From: a bacterium HR28
GTDB taxonomy: Bacteria; Chloroflexota; Chloroflexia; Thermomicrobiales; Thermomicrobiaceae
Direction of reading: 5' to 3'
DNA length: 64,000 nt
NCBI GenBank assembly: GCA_002898255.1
Contig: BEIE01000001.1
Span: forward strand, 868,001-932,000
The position numbers and the translations under genes were made by a program. Below, one piece after another: positions 17,396 to 26,014 of the stretch (positions within the stretch are counted from its first letter, which is position 1; each line of letters starts with the position of its first letter). The notes below the pieces were generated by a model. That model was not told the DNA's origin, made no database searches, and saw only the letters and a program-made list of their open reading frames with translations.

Positions 17396-18241
17396 CTTTG
17401 CCGGAAGTTCGATCGTCAAGTAGCGTGCCAGGCCCGCGAGATCCGGCTCGATGGCAATGTGCGCCGTTGGGAAGGCAATGCGGGCAGTCTTCATTGCTCG
17501 TTCAGCTTGATCTGGATCAATCTCCAGGATGCAAGCACCTCCGGGTCGTAAGAGCGTTGCCGCTTGTGGCAAGAGACGCGCATAGAGGCCAAAGCCGTCG
17601 TCCGGCGCGAATAAGGCTTCTGGGGGCTCAAAAGCGATTCCTGGGTGCCACTGCTCCCAGCGGAGATACGGGAGGTTGGCAACGACGAGGTCAAGCGGCC
17701 CCCGACACCAGCTGAGGAGATCCCCACAGACAAGATGCACATCCCCTGGTGCAAGCCGATCCCGGTTAATGCGGGCCACCCGCAACGCGGCCAGCGAGCG
17801 GTCACTTCCAACCAGGAGGGCAGAGGTCTCAGTTCGGAGCGTCACCGCGAGCGCGACAACAATCGCTCCACAACCGGTGCCCACGTCGACGCAGCGTGGC
17901 CGGTCACGGCGTAGACGGAGGCGCTCAGCTGCCCAGGTGACCAGGTATTCGGTTTCCGGGCGGGGAATGAGAGTCGCTGGAGTGACGAGGAAGTCGAGGC
18001 CATAAAACTCGCGATGGCCAGTGAGGTAGGCGACCGGTTCCCCTCGTGCTCGCCGTTCGACGAGTTCCCAGAAGCGGTCGAGCGGGATGTCAAGGGGCAG
18101 TGGGAGTCGGCGATACAGCTCGGTGCGATCGATGCCGAGGACGTGACAAAGCAGGACTTCCGCATCGAGACGCGGTGAGTCCGAATGGCTAGCTCGGAGA
18201 CGCTCGGTCGCAGCGCGAATGATGTCACGATAGGTTGGCAC
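17381..18241 (-). CDS. prmC: PrmC/HemK, release factor glutamine methyltransferase
   Basis: SAM-dependent enzyme that methylates the Gln of the GGQ motif in release factors. It has 286 residues: a helical N-terminal domain, then AYLTGHREFYGLDF (71-84), TLIPRPETE (90-98), the SAM motif DVGTGCGAIVVAL (119-131) and the catalytic loop at 188-192. That loop reads ANLPY rather than the usual NPPY, a substitution of the first proline. It lies 12 bases downstream of prfA, whose product is its substrate. Confidence 0.93.
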   Translation of the reverse strand: MPTYRDIIRAATERLRASHSDSPRLDAEVLLCHVLGIDRTELYRRLPLPLDIPLDRFWELVERRARGEPVAYLTGHREFYGLDFLVTPATLIPRPETEYLVTWAAERLRLRRDRPRCVDVGTGCGAIVVALAVTLRTETSALLVGSDRSLAALRVARINRDRLAPGDVHLVCGDLLSWCRGPLDLVVANLPYLRWEQWHPGIAFEPPEALFAPDDGFGLYARLLPQAATLLRPGGACILEIDPDQAERAMKTARIAFPTAHIAIEPDLAGLARYLTIELPAKDRAS

Positions 18242-18253
18242 GACGCCATTCGC

Positions 18254-19345
18254 TCAGCTAATGCCGGCGGCACGCAACCGTTCAGCGGTTTCGAGCGCTT
18301 GGAGTTCCTGGACAAAGACATCGATCTCGCCGTCAAGCACGGCAGCGAGGTTATTCACGGTCAACTTCAGCCGATGGTCAGTCACGCGGTCCTGAGGGAA
18401 GTTATAGGTGCGGATCTTTTCCGCGCGTTCTCCCGTACCGACCTGGGCGCGACGAATACCAGTGCGCTCTTCTTCTTGCTTGCGGCGCTGGAGCTCGTAG
18501 AGCCGGGCGCGCAGAACTGCCATCGCCTTGAGCCGATTCTTCAGCTGTGAGCGCTCATCCTGACAACTCACGACAATACCCGTTGGCAGGTGCGTGATGC
18601 GCACAGCCGAGTCTGTCGTGTTGACACTCTGCCCGCCGTGCCCGCTCGAGCGGAAGACTTCGATCCGGAGATCATTCTCGTCGATCTGCACCTCGACCTC
18701 GTCGGCCTCGGGAAGGACGGCAACTGTGGCGGTCGAGGTGTGGATCCGCCCGGCTGATTCAGTGACCGGTACACGCTGGACACGATGCACGCCGCTCTCG
18801 TGCTTGAAGTGGCTGTATGCACCCCGTCCGCGCACCTCGAAGATGACCTCTTTGAAGCCGCCAAGTTCAGTCGGGCTACTGGAGAGCACCTCAACCTTCC
18901 AACCCTGGCGTTCAGCGTAGCGGGTGTACATTCGGTAGAGGTCGGCGGCGAACAGTGCAGCCTCCTCTCCGCCGGTTCCGGCGCGAATCTCCACGATAAC
19001 GTCCTTCTCGTCGTTCGGGTCTTTCGGAACGAGGCGGCGACGGAGGTCCTGGTAGATTGCCTCGCGTTCCCCGCGGAGCCGCTCCAACTCGTCTGCGGCC
19101 AGTTCGGCTAGTTCTGGATCCTCTCCTTCGAGGAGTTCCTCGGCCTGCGCGAGCTGGCGGTCGATATCCTTCAGTTGGCGATAGACCGTGACGATCTCCT
19201 CCAGCTCAGCCCGCTCGCGTCCAAGTTGAGCCAATCGCTGCGGATCGGTTGCCACCGCAGGATCAGCGAGCAACTGCTCAAGCTCCTCGAACCGCTGCTC
19301 GAGTTCGGCGAGTTTGTCGAGAACCGTGATAGTCTGAGTTGTCAC
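18254..19345 (-). CDS. prfA: Peptide chain release factor 1
   Basis: Recognises UAA/UAG in the ribosomal A site and triggers peptide release. The 363 residues match the RF1 length. The stop-codon recognition tripeptide is PVT (193-195) in [14 protein letters not shown], which is the RF1 rather than the RF2 (SPF) type. The peptidyl-transferase motif GGQ is at 237-239 in [18 protein letters not shown]. It is followed at 12 bases by prmC, the enzyme that modifies its GGQ. Confidence 0.97.
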   Translation of the reverse strand: MTTQTITVLDKLAELEQRFEELEQLLADPAVATDPQRLAQLGRERAELEEIVTVYRQLKDIDRQLAQAEELLEGEDPELAELAADELERLRGEREAIYQDLRRRLVPKDPNDEKDVIVEIRAGTGGEEAALFAADLYRMYTRYAERQGWKVEVLSSSPTELGGFKEVIFEVRGRGAYSHFKHESGVHRVQRVPVTESAGRIHTSTATVAVLPEADEVEVQIDENDLRIEVFRSSGHGGQSVNTTDSAVRITHLPTGIVVSCQDERSQLKNRLKAMAVLRARLYELQRRKQEEERTGIRRAQVGTGERAEKIRTYNFPQDRVTDHRLKLTVNNLAAVLDGEIDVFVQELQALETAERLRAAGIS

Positions 19346-19360
19346 GTCCGGTCACCCCCC

Positions 19361-19846
19361 TCAGTTCGGGTATGCCATGCGGAGGAGTTCAAGTGCCCGG
19401 CGAGCAGCTTCGTCGGGCGACGTTGCCTCCTCGATGCGGGCGTTGGCCCGCGCAAGGAGCGCGGGATCGAGTGGCCAGGAATGCAGAGTGATGACGGGAC
19501 GGCCAAGCTTGAGCGCAAGGGCAATTTCCGAGAGCGTCCCCAACCCGCCACCGATCGCAATTACTACCTGACCGGATGCCACAACGACCGCATTCCGTGC
19601 CTCGCCAAGCCCGGTGCAGATCGGATAGTCAACCCACTCGTTGGCCTCATGTGGGTTGGTCCCGGGCAGGATACCGATCGTCGCCCCACCGCCTCGCTTC
19701 GCTCCGCGGCAGACCGCTGCCATAACCCCTCCGCGACCACCGCAGACGACCGTTACTCCGGCGCGAGCGAGGAGTTCGCCCAGTCGCTCAGCCACCATTG
19801 ACTCTTCCACTGTCGCCTCGTTCGGCCCGCACACCGCCACCAGCAT
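19361..19846 (-). CDS. LOG-like Rossmann protein (TIGR00725 type)
   Basis: 161 residues of the LOG/lysine-decarboxylase-like fold, without decarboxylase activity in known members. VCGGRGGVMAAVCRGAK (34-50) and PGTNPHEAN (61-69) are followed by IAIGGGLGTLSEIALAL (96-112), the nucleotide-binding GGGxGTxxE motif. True LOG cytokinin-activating phosphoribohydrolases have PGGxGTxxE; here Pro is replaced by Gly, the short bacterial type of unknown function. It lies in the operon thpR-this-prfA-prmC with gaps of 9 and 15 bases. Confidence 0.85.
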   Translation of the reverse strand: MLVAVCGPNEATVEESMVAERLGELLARAGVTVVCGGRGGVMAAVCRGAKRGGGATIGILPGTNPHEANEWVDYPICTGLGEARNAVVVASGQVVIAIGGGLGTLSEIALALKLGRPVITLHSWPLDPALLARANARIEEATSPDEAARRALELLRMAYPN

Positions 19847-19855
19847 TGCTGCACC

Positions 19856-20431
19856 TCACCCAAGCGTGAACTCCTCTACGACGGTATAGCGCGGGCCGGA
19901 GCGGAACAGTTCGCTGCGGTAGAGCGTCAGCTGCTCGACCGAAAACGGAACGGGTGGCAGTTTCGCGAGCCGCTCCAACTCGCGCGGCAAACCCCGCAGC
20001 GTGGGAAGATCTTCCGGCCGCACGCGTGCGAGGGTGATATGCGGATGATACGGCCGTGTCTCAGTCGCCTCGGCGAAGTGCCCCGCAGTGCGTTCGACTT
20101 GTTCCACCAGCCGGAGGAGTTCGTGCACTGCGCCGTTGATACCGAGCCAGAGGACGCGCGGTCGCTCGAGGTGTGGGAACGCACCAGCACCGTCGACGCG
20201 GAGCTCAAACGGCACGGAGCCACGAACGCTCGCACGCAAGGCCGCAATAAGTTCCGGCACAGCCGATACCGGTACGGAACCGAAGAATTTAATGGTCAGG
20301 TGACTGGCGTCGGGATCGACCCATTTCGCCCGGTAGCCGCGTGCCTGCAGCTGAGCGATTGCCGCAGCAACGCGCTCGCGCACTTCGTCTGGTAGGGACA
20401 AGGCGGCAAAAAGCCGCCACTCTTCACGCAT
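19856..20431 (-). CDS. thpR: RNA 2',3'-cyclic phosphodiesterase (2H family)
   Basis: 191 residues of the ThpR/LigT 2H phosphoesterase family, which opens 2',3'-cyclic phosphate RNA ends to 2'-phosphates. Both catalytic HxTx motifs are present, HLTI (44-47) in ASHLTIKFFGSV and HITL (131-134) in PYHPHITLARV. ATG start. It is the first gene of a minus-strand operon, with a -10 box about 35 bases upstream. Confidence 0.93.
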   Translation of the reverse strand: MREEWRLFAALSLPDEVRERVAAAIAQLQARGYRAKWVDPDASHLTIKFFGSVPVSAVPELIAALRASVRGSVPFELRVDGAGAFPHLERPRVLWLGINGAVHELLRLVEQVERTAGHFAEATETRPYHPHITLARVRPEDLPTLRGLPRELERLAKLPPVPFSVEQLTLYRSELFRSGPRYTVVEEFTLG

Positions 20432-20466
20432 GGCGGCACGACCTCATGACCTCGCATTTCATTCCA

Positions 20467-20472
20467 AGTATA
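20467..20472 (-). promoter_or_regulatory. -10 box for the thpR-prfA-prmC operon
   Basis: TATACT on the minus strand, about 35 bases before the thpR start. The -35 is weak. Confidence 0.45.
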
Positions 20473-21211
20473 GCTGATAGGAGCGCCAGTACGCCGGATC
20501 TGCAAGGTCAGAATCTTTCTCGCTCGCTTGAGCCTGAATCCCGCGGCTGCGGCGAGACTACTTTAGATCATCACGTTGCGTGGCTCAGTCACTGTTCCGT
20601 ACGCGAGAGCCGTCGTAACGTCGAGGCGATAAACCTTTGCAGGCGCGAGTGATGGCGCCACAACAGATGATCGCGTGTCCCGAGGAACAAGTTGACCGGT
20701 GGAACGTGGTGCAGCGCTGCTGCACCAGCAGCGGGGGCGATGGCCTGGTGTCAGCGTGAGCAGCTGCATCTTGGCTAGCCTATGGTGGTGACAGTTCGCC
20801 GTTCCGATGCTTGGATAGTGCCTGGTTCTCACAGGATCGAGACTCCTAGTTCTGACCGTGGCCGCGCTCATGCCTCGAGTAGGCCCGTGATACGCCACCT
20901 GGGCCAGAACAAGAGCTTCGGTCCGTCATGGGACTCCACCGTCCTTCAGGCACCTCCGGCACCAGGTCTCTGCCGTGCCTTCTGCTGCGGAGGGAGTGCT
21001 GAGTTCTCCAGGAGTAGGCATGTCGACCTCTCTGCCTGGCGATCGTCGTGGCACCGCAGGTGCCGGCGAGCGTCGCAAAGAAGTGAGCGAGTTTACGTGG
21101 CTGGGCTACCCTGACATCGTGGGAGGGGACTCGGCGGTATTCACAACACGGGACGAGATAGCGACGCAGACACTGGCGTCGTACGATGGAACAGGTGGCG
21201 ATGGAGGAGCC
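20473..21211. other. Long intergenic region with hairpins
   Basis: About 740 bases without a convincing gene. TGGTGCAG and CTGCACCA form a perfect 8-base-pair stem with loop CGCTG (20707-20727). A second possible pairing is CCTCCG with CGGAGG within about 20950-21000. The open frames here are short and show no family motifs. It could hold a leader or small RNA for the pheA operon, or a decayed gene. Confidence 0.5.
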
Positions 21212-21466
21212 GTGGAGCGGCAAAGTGACGCTGGACGTACAGATGACCTCGATCTTCCATTCCCGCTAGAGCGGCTGCGGGGGGTCATCGTTCAGTGCTC
21301 AGTCTGCGGTGCACCGATCGCAGTATTCCGGCGGCGTCGCTTCTACGCGTTGCGGGCGGATGTCGAAGAGACACCGGAGGGCGGTGTCCTCGTCTGCCGT
21401 GTGTGTGGGGCGCGCCAGCCGGTGCGTGAACTCTTAACGGTGAATCGTCGTGTGCGTCGAAGCTGA
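21212..21466 (+). CDS. Small zinc-ribbon protein
   Basis: 84 residues from a GTG preceded by GGAGGAG; the frame is open upstream but that part has no recognisable sequence. Two Cys pairs, CSVC (29-32) and CRVC (62-65), frame a basic middle (FRRRRFYALRAD) and suggest a zinc ribbon for nucleic acid or protein binding. I do not recognise the family. pheA begins 42 bases downstream on the same strand, so the two may be co-transcribed. Confidence 0.6.
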   Translation: MERQSDAGRTDDLDLPFPLERLRGVIVQCSVCGAPIAVFRRRRFYALRADVEETPEGGVLVCRVCGARQPVRELLTVNRRVRRS

Positions 21467-21508
21467 GGAGCGGTATGCTCTCGACCAGAATGCTGTCGGG
21501 GAGGAATC

Positions 21509-22372
21509 GTGGTGCGACTCGCGTATCTTGGACCACCTGGGACATTCACAGAAGAGGCGGCGTTGCGCTACGCCGAGCGTGAGCAGGCGGAGCTCATTCC
21601 GTTCAGCTCGATGCCAGCGTTGGTCTCGGCTGTAGAGACGGGGCTGGCCGACCGAGCGATTTTACCGATCGAGAACTCGTTGGAGGGGACAGTCAGTACA
21701 ACGGTTGACCTCCTGATCCACGAGACTGACCTCAAGATCTGCGCCGAGTTGATCCTGCCGGTGCGGCACTTCCTCCTCGCTCACCCCGGGACGCGACTGG
21801 ACGAAATTCGGGTTGTCCTGTCTCATCCGCAGGCGCTGGCTCAGTGTCGGAGGTTTCTGGAACGATGCCTGCCGCAAGCCGAGCAGGTTGCAGCGCTGAG
21901 CACAGCTGCGGCGGTGGCTGAGGTGATGCGGGGTGAGGACCGGTCAAGGGCGGCGATTGGGACGCTGCGTGCGGCGGAGCTCTATGGTGCGGCCGTGCTA
22001 GCGCGTGATATCCAGGATCAGAAGAGCAATGCCACGCGGTTCGTTGTGCTGGCACATGAGGATGCCGAACCAACAGGGGTAGATCGGACGTCGCTCTGCT
22101 TTACTGTCAAGCGCAATGTTCCCGGTGCGCTCGTTGAAGTGCTGAACGAACTAGCCGTTGCACAGATTCAGATGACCAAAGTCGAGAGTCGCCCGATGAA
22201 GTCGGTGCTCGGTGAGTACGTTTTCCTCGTCGACATTGAGGGACATCGGAAGGATCCACAGATCGCGGCGGCGCTGCAACGAATGGCGGAGAAGGCCGCT
22301 GACCTCAAAATCTTTGGTTCCTACCCGCGCGACGAGGATGGTCTCAACGGCTCGCGCGAGCAGCGGTGGTGA
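21509..22372 (+). CDS. pheA: Prephenate dehydratase
   Basis: Converts prephenate to phenylpyruvate in phenylalanine synthesis. It has 287 residues from a GTG start and no chorismate mutase domain, so it is the monofunctional type. YLGPPGTFTEEAA opens the catalytic domain, with PIENSLEGTV at 53-62 and the catalytic TRF at 176-178 (NATRFVV). A C-terminal ACT domain (about 195-270) has KVESRPMKS, the ESRP motif of phenylalanine feedback binding. The chorismate mutase it needs is aroH in the trp locus. Confidence 0.96.
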   Translation: MVRLAYLGPPGTFTEEAALRYAEREQAELIPFSSMPALVSAVETGLADRAILPIENSLEGTVSTTVDLLIHETDLKICAELILPVRHFLLAHPGTRLDEIRVVLSHPQALAQCRRFLERCLPQAEQVAALSTAAAVAEVMRGEDRSRAAIGTLRAAELYGAAVLARDIQDQKSNATRFVVLAHEDAEPTGVDRTSLCFTVKRNVPGALVEVLNELAVAQIQMTKVESRPMKSVLGEYVFLVDIEGHRKDPQIAAALQRMAEKAADLKIFGSYPRDEDGLNGSREQRW

Positions 22373-22384
22373 GGGGACAGCGTC

Positions 22385-22966
22385 ATGCGCGTGATCGGCG
22401 GGAGCGCTCGGGGGCGACGGCTCAAGGCACCGCGCGGGTTACGGACGCGGCCGATGGCGGACAAGATCCGCGAGGCGCTCTTCGCAATGCTGGATTCGCT
22501 CAGTATTCGTCCGCGCCGTGTTCTTGATCTTTATGCAGGTAGTGGTGCAGTCGGGATCGAAGCGCTCTCGCGCGGTGCTGAGTGGGTTGACTTCGTGGAG
22601 CGAAGCGCGGCGGCTTGTGCGGTGATCCGCGATAACTTAGTCACGACCGGCTTTGCGGACCGGGCCGCGGTGCACTGCACCACCGTGCAGGCGTTTCTGC
22701 GGCGGCCACCGCGCGAGCCGTACGATTTCGTCATCATGGACCCCCCATATGCCGATCCGACGATCCACGAGACGATGCTGGCGGTCGCCCATTCCCCGCA
22801 TGTCCGAGATGGGACAGTTCTTGTCGTCGGTCACTCGCCGCGCGTGCCGATGCCGGAGCGGATGGATGGATTGGAACAGCTGCGCGATCGTTGCCATGGC
22901 GACAGTTGTGTCGCTATCTATGTCATACGGCGCAGCGGACCGGACGGAAGTGAGGCTAACTCGTGA
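22385..22966 (+). CDS. rsmD: RsmD, 16S rRNA m2G966 methyltransferase
   Basis: SAM-dependent methyltransferase that modifies G966 of 16S rRNA. 193 residues, beginning with the family motif MRVIGGSARGRRL. The SAM site is VLDLYAGSGAVGIEALSRGA (46-65) and the catalytic loop is DPPY (119-122). It overlaps coaD by four bases (GTGA); the rsmD-coaD pair is common in many bacteria. Confidence 0.95.
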   Translation: MRVIGGSARGRRLKAPRGLRTRPMADKIREALFAMLDSLSIRPRRVLDLYAGSGAVGIEALSRGAEWVDFVERSAAACAVIRDNLVTTGFADRAAVHCTTVQAFLRRPPREPYDFVIMDPPYADPTIHETMLAVAHSPHVRDGTVLVVGHSPRVPMPERMDGLEQLRDRCHGDSCVAIYVIRRSGPDGSEANS

Positions 22967-23466
22967 AGCACATCGCATTCTATCCTGGGACGTTCGATCC
23001 GATCACCAACGGGCATGTCGACGTAGCGCAGCGAGCAGCGCGTCTTTTCGACTTCCTCATTGTAGGCATCTACGCTGGTCACGAAGGGCGAACCAAGCAG
23101 CCGCTGTTCAGTGCCGAGGAGCGGCGCGAGCTGGCCGAGGAGGCCTTGCGCGGGCTGCCGAATGTGCGTGTTGACGTCTTCAATGGACTCGCGGTAGACT
23201 ACGCGCGTGCCGTCGGGGCACAGGCGATCGTCCGGGGGCTGCGGGCAGTCTCCGACTTTGAGTACGAGTTCTCGCTGGCGCACATGAACCGTCACCTGGC
23301 GCCGGACGTGGATGTCGTGTGCCTGATGACGAGTTCACAGTACTCCTTTATCAGCTCGAGCATGATTAAGGAGGTAGCGCAGCTCGGCGGGAACTTGACT
23401 GGCCTGGTCCCCGAGCATGTGGCGGAGGCGCTGATTCGGAAGTTCCGAGCGCTCGTGCGGGAGTGA
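22963..23466 (+). CDS. coaD: Phosphopantetheine adenylyltransferase
   Basis: Makes dephospho-CoA from 4'-phosphopantetheine and ATP, the penultimate step of CoA synthesis. 167 residues with a GTG start overlapping rsmD. The nucleotidyltransferase motif is YPGTFDPITNGH (7-18), then VRGLRAVSDFEYE and the ISSSMIKE loop that binds the triphosphate. Length and motifs are standard. Confidence 0.97.
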   Translation: MKHIAFYPGTFDPITNGHVDVAQRAARLFDFLIVGIYAGHEGRTKQPLFSAEERRELAEEALRGLPNVRVDVFNGLAVDYARAVGAQAIVRGLRAVSDFEYEFSLAHMNRHLAPDVDVVCLMTSSQYSFISSSMIKEVAQLGGNLTGLVPEHVAEALIRKFRALVRE

Positions 23467-23471
23467 GGGCA

Positions 23472-23987
23472 ATGGCGGCTACAGACGAACTTCGTGGGTA
23501 TCCTGTTGCCGAGCCGACCCCCGATCTCTACCAGTTGCTAGAGCGGCTAGAAGAACTTGTTGAACGGAGTTCACGTGTTCCCTTTAGCAGCAAGGTGATG
23601 GTTGACGAGCACGAGCTGCTGGCGTTAGTCGAAGGATTGCGTCAGGCCTTCCCGCGCGAGCTCCGGCAAGCGCGGCGCGTCTTGCAGGAGCGGCAGAAGA
23701 TCATCACCGAGGCGCAGCTTGAAGCGCAGCGGATCCTCGCGACGGCGCAGGAGCGTGCCCAATATCTCATGAGCGAACAAGGGATCATGAATGAAACACG
23801 CGCGCGTTGTGAGGAGATGCTTCGGCATGCCAAAGAACAGAAGCAACGTGCAATTGTCGAGGCAAACCGTTACGCGCTGGACGTTTTGGAGAAGGTGGAG
23901 GCCGCAGTACTCAATGCGGCAAGCCACATCCAACGCGTAAAAGCGGAACTAACGGCCTCTGGTAGTGAGTCACGCGCTGTCCGCTGA
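23472..23987 (+). CDS. Coiled-coil protein of unknown function
   Basis: 171 residues from the ATG behind GAGGGC; a GTG overlapping the coaD stop is an alternative. After about 50 residues with VPFSSKVMVDEHELLALVEGLR, a long uninterrupted helix rich in Gln, Glu, Arg and Ala runs from about 60 to 160. This pattern resembles DivIVA-like or ATP synthase b-like coiled coils. No membrane segment is seen. Its coupling to coaD suggests it belongs to the same operon, but its role cannot be read from the sequence. Confidence 0.65.
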   Translation: MAATDELRGYPVAEPTPDLYQLLERLEELVERSSRVPFSSKVMVDEHELLALVEGLRQAFPRELRQARRVLQERQKIITEAQLEAQRILATAQERAQYLMSEQGIMNETRARCEEMLRHAKEQKQRAIVEANRYALDVLEKVEAAVLNAASHIQRVKAELTASGSESRAVR

Positions 23988-24037
23988 AGTGCTCTGCCCC
24001 ATCGAGAACCCCGTGAACCACGCTCTCGCTGCTCGGC

Positions 24038-25969
24038 TCACCGTGCCAGGCGGAGGACAGCAACCCCATACGGCGGGAGTTCGAGCGGCTGCGCGATGCG
24101 CTCACCAGTAGTGAGGTGGAGGAGCTCCGTCCCATCAGCAGTCTCTAGTGTCACCACCGCCGTGGTATCCCGCTCGCTGACAATCCAGAGGAACGCGGTG
24201 CCATCATCGCGCACAAGTCGGTCACACCAAATGTCAGGTGCGCGGATGCTGACCGGTGGCGCAGCGCGCGTCTCCCGGGCGAGGGCGCTGTAGAGGGCGA
24301 TCGTGCCTTCGTCCGGGTTTGCGTGGGGGCGAGTAGCTGCAAAGTACTCAAGCGGATAGGTCATCAAGAGGAGCTGGCCGGAGCCGACATGCCTGGCGAG
24401 CAATGCAGGACGTCCATGCTGATCACGTGCAATCACGGTGGCTTCCGCCGGCTCGACCGGGAGGAAGGCGCGACCGTGCTCGTTGCCGGCGACCCGCACG
24501 CGGAGTGTGGTCCCTACTGGGAGGTCCCCGAAGGGTCGCTCAAACGTCAAGACAATCTCGTCGTCTTCCACAGGCGCGACGAGGCCGTACTGGAGTTGGT
24601 GGCGCACGCCAAAGCGTTGGTCGAGATTTGGCCACCAAGGGCCTCGTTGAGCGGCGGTTGAGCCGGCGAAAAAGGAGACGTAGACAGTACCTCCCGCTGC
24701 GGCGAAGTCTTCAAGACGCTGCCATGTTGGGGCGGTCAAGGCCTTGGTAGACGGGCAAAGCAGGAGACGGACAGAAGGCCACAAATCCAATTCCCGCATG
24801 ACCAACGGCGGAAGGTCGGCGAGTCGTGCAGTGCAGTAGGCCTGGAGCAAGATCTGGCGCATGACGGGCCGCTCGTCGGGGTGTGTGAATGGATAGGCGG
24901 TGTCGAAGTAAGAGGGGATGAGTAGACCGACCTCTGTCGGAGCACGTTCGCAGCGGGTGAACTGGATCTGATCGAGTATCTGTCGAAACGAGCGGAGTTC
25001 TAAAAGAGGCTCTTTCGGACGCCCGTCGACGCGAGTGAGACCGAAATGCTGTTCAAAGGGGTGATGGCGATATGGATCTTGCTCAGGAAGATCGAAGTCG
25101 GTGTTGTTCCAAGCGATCCATCCGACAGCACCGGCCAGCAGCGTCGAATGGAGTACTTGCCGATAGTACGCTGCTGCGTTGGATTCGGAGACGAAGTCGG
25201 TTGTGCAACCGAATTCCTCGAGGATCACAGGCTTTCCAAAATGACACAGCTCGCATACGGCAGCAGCGGTGAGATTCTGCCGGATCGCATCGTTACTCAT
25301 TGGATAGACATGTGGCCCGACAAAGTCAATCGTGCGAATCAGGTCGCGTAAGCGAAATCCGTTGTCATGTCCCGTGACCTCGATACCCCACGCACCGTCA
25401 CCAAGCGAGACGGGCTGGCGGGCGCCGGCAGCGTGGACTGCCTGAACAGTGAGCTCTGCCCAACTCTTCCCGTAACGAGGATCGGTGCTCCCGCCGTAGA
25501 TCGGTACTTCGTTCGAGATTAGCCAGCCAGCGATCGCTGGGTGATCCTTGAAGCGTGCAGCGAGTTCCCGAATGTAAAAAGCTTGCTGAGCGAGAAGCCA
25601 GCCATCGCGGTAGAGATCGAGTTGTCCACGCCAAGCGGGATCCCAATTCTCGCCTGACATGTGTCCGACGATGAAGGTTGGGATAGTACTGATCCCTTCT
25701 TGGTGACACAGATCGAGGAAGATCGCGAAGCGATCAACGAGTATCGGATCAAGCCGATCCGGTTCGGGCATAAAGTGAGGCCAGAAAAAGAACGAGCGTG
25801 TGACATTCAAACCATGCTGGACGAGCACGCGGAGTTCCTGCCGCACGATTTCGGGGTTGAAGCGCTGCCACATGAATGGGCCGCCAGTCCGTGACCAGAA
25901 GTTTGCGCCGACCCAAACAGCAGGGCGACCGTTCACCTGCAGCTTCGGTGCCGGACGTTCAGCTGCCAT
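24038..25969 (-). CDS. Clan-A glycoside hydrolase (GH5/GH2-like, beta-mannosidase type)
   Basis: 643 residues without a signal peptide, so probably cytoplasmic. A TIM barrel covers about 1-340: WVGANFWSR at 19-27, then GWLISNEVP with the acid/base E154, and VILEEFG with the nucleophile E252, the two-glutamate arrangement of clan GH-A. Residues about 350-560 resemble the glutamine-amidotransferase-like domain of GH42 enzymes, followed by a beta domain. The likely substrates are short beta-linked oligosaccharides such as manno- or cello-oligosaccharides, but the sugar is not decided by sequence. It is the last gene of the transporter operon, 45 bases after oppF. Confidence 0.75.
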   Translation of the reverse strand: MAAERPAPKLQVNGRPAVWVGANFWSRTGGPFMWQRFNPEIVRQELRVLVQHGLNVTRSFFFWPHFMPEPDRLDPILVDRFAIFLDLCHQEGISTIPTFIVGHMSGENWDPAWRGQLDLYRDGWLLAQQAFYIRELAARFKDHPAIAGWLISNEVPIYGGSTDPRYGKSWAELTVQAVHAAGARQPVSLGDGAWGIEVTGHDNGFRLRDLIRTIDFVGPHVYPMSNDAIRQNLTAAAVCELCHFGKPVILEEFGCTTDFVSESNAAAYYRQVLHSTLLAGAVGWIAWNNTDFDLPEQDPYRHHPFEQHFGLTRVDGRPKEPLLELRSFRQILDQIQFTRCERAPTEVGLLIPSYFDTAYPFTHPDERPVMRQILLQAYCTARLADLPPLVMRELDLWPSVRLLLCPSTKALTAPTWQRLEDFAAAGGTVYVSFFAGSTAAQRGPWWPNLDQRFGVRHQLQYGLVAPVEDDEIVLTFERPFGDLPVGTTLRVRVAGNEHGRAFLPVEPAEATVIARDQHGRPALLARHVGSGQLLLMTYPLEYFAATRPHANPDEGTIALYSALARETRAAPPVSIRAPDIWCDRLVRDDGTAFLWIVSERDTTAVVTLETADGTELLHLTTGERIAQPLELPPYGVAVLRLAR

Positions 25970-26014
25970 ACACCTTCCCTTCTGGTGACAAGCGTCCTGG
26001 CGAACTCCGGCGTT

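Noticed and set aside
21048-21060. T-box-like GTGGCACCGCAGG upstream of the zinc-ribbon/pheA genes
   Set aside because: It lacks the AGG before GTGG, and no stem I specifier or following terminator with a T-run is visible.
23988-24037. Weak CGAGA/TCTCG pairing between the coiled-coil gene and the glycosidase
   Set aside because: The five-base stem is too short to call a terminator.
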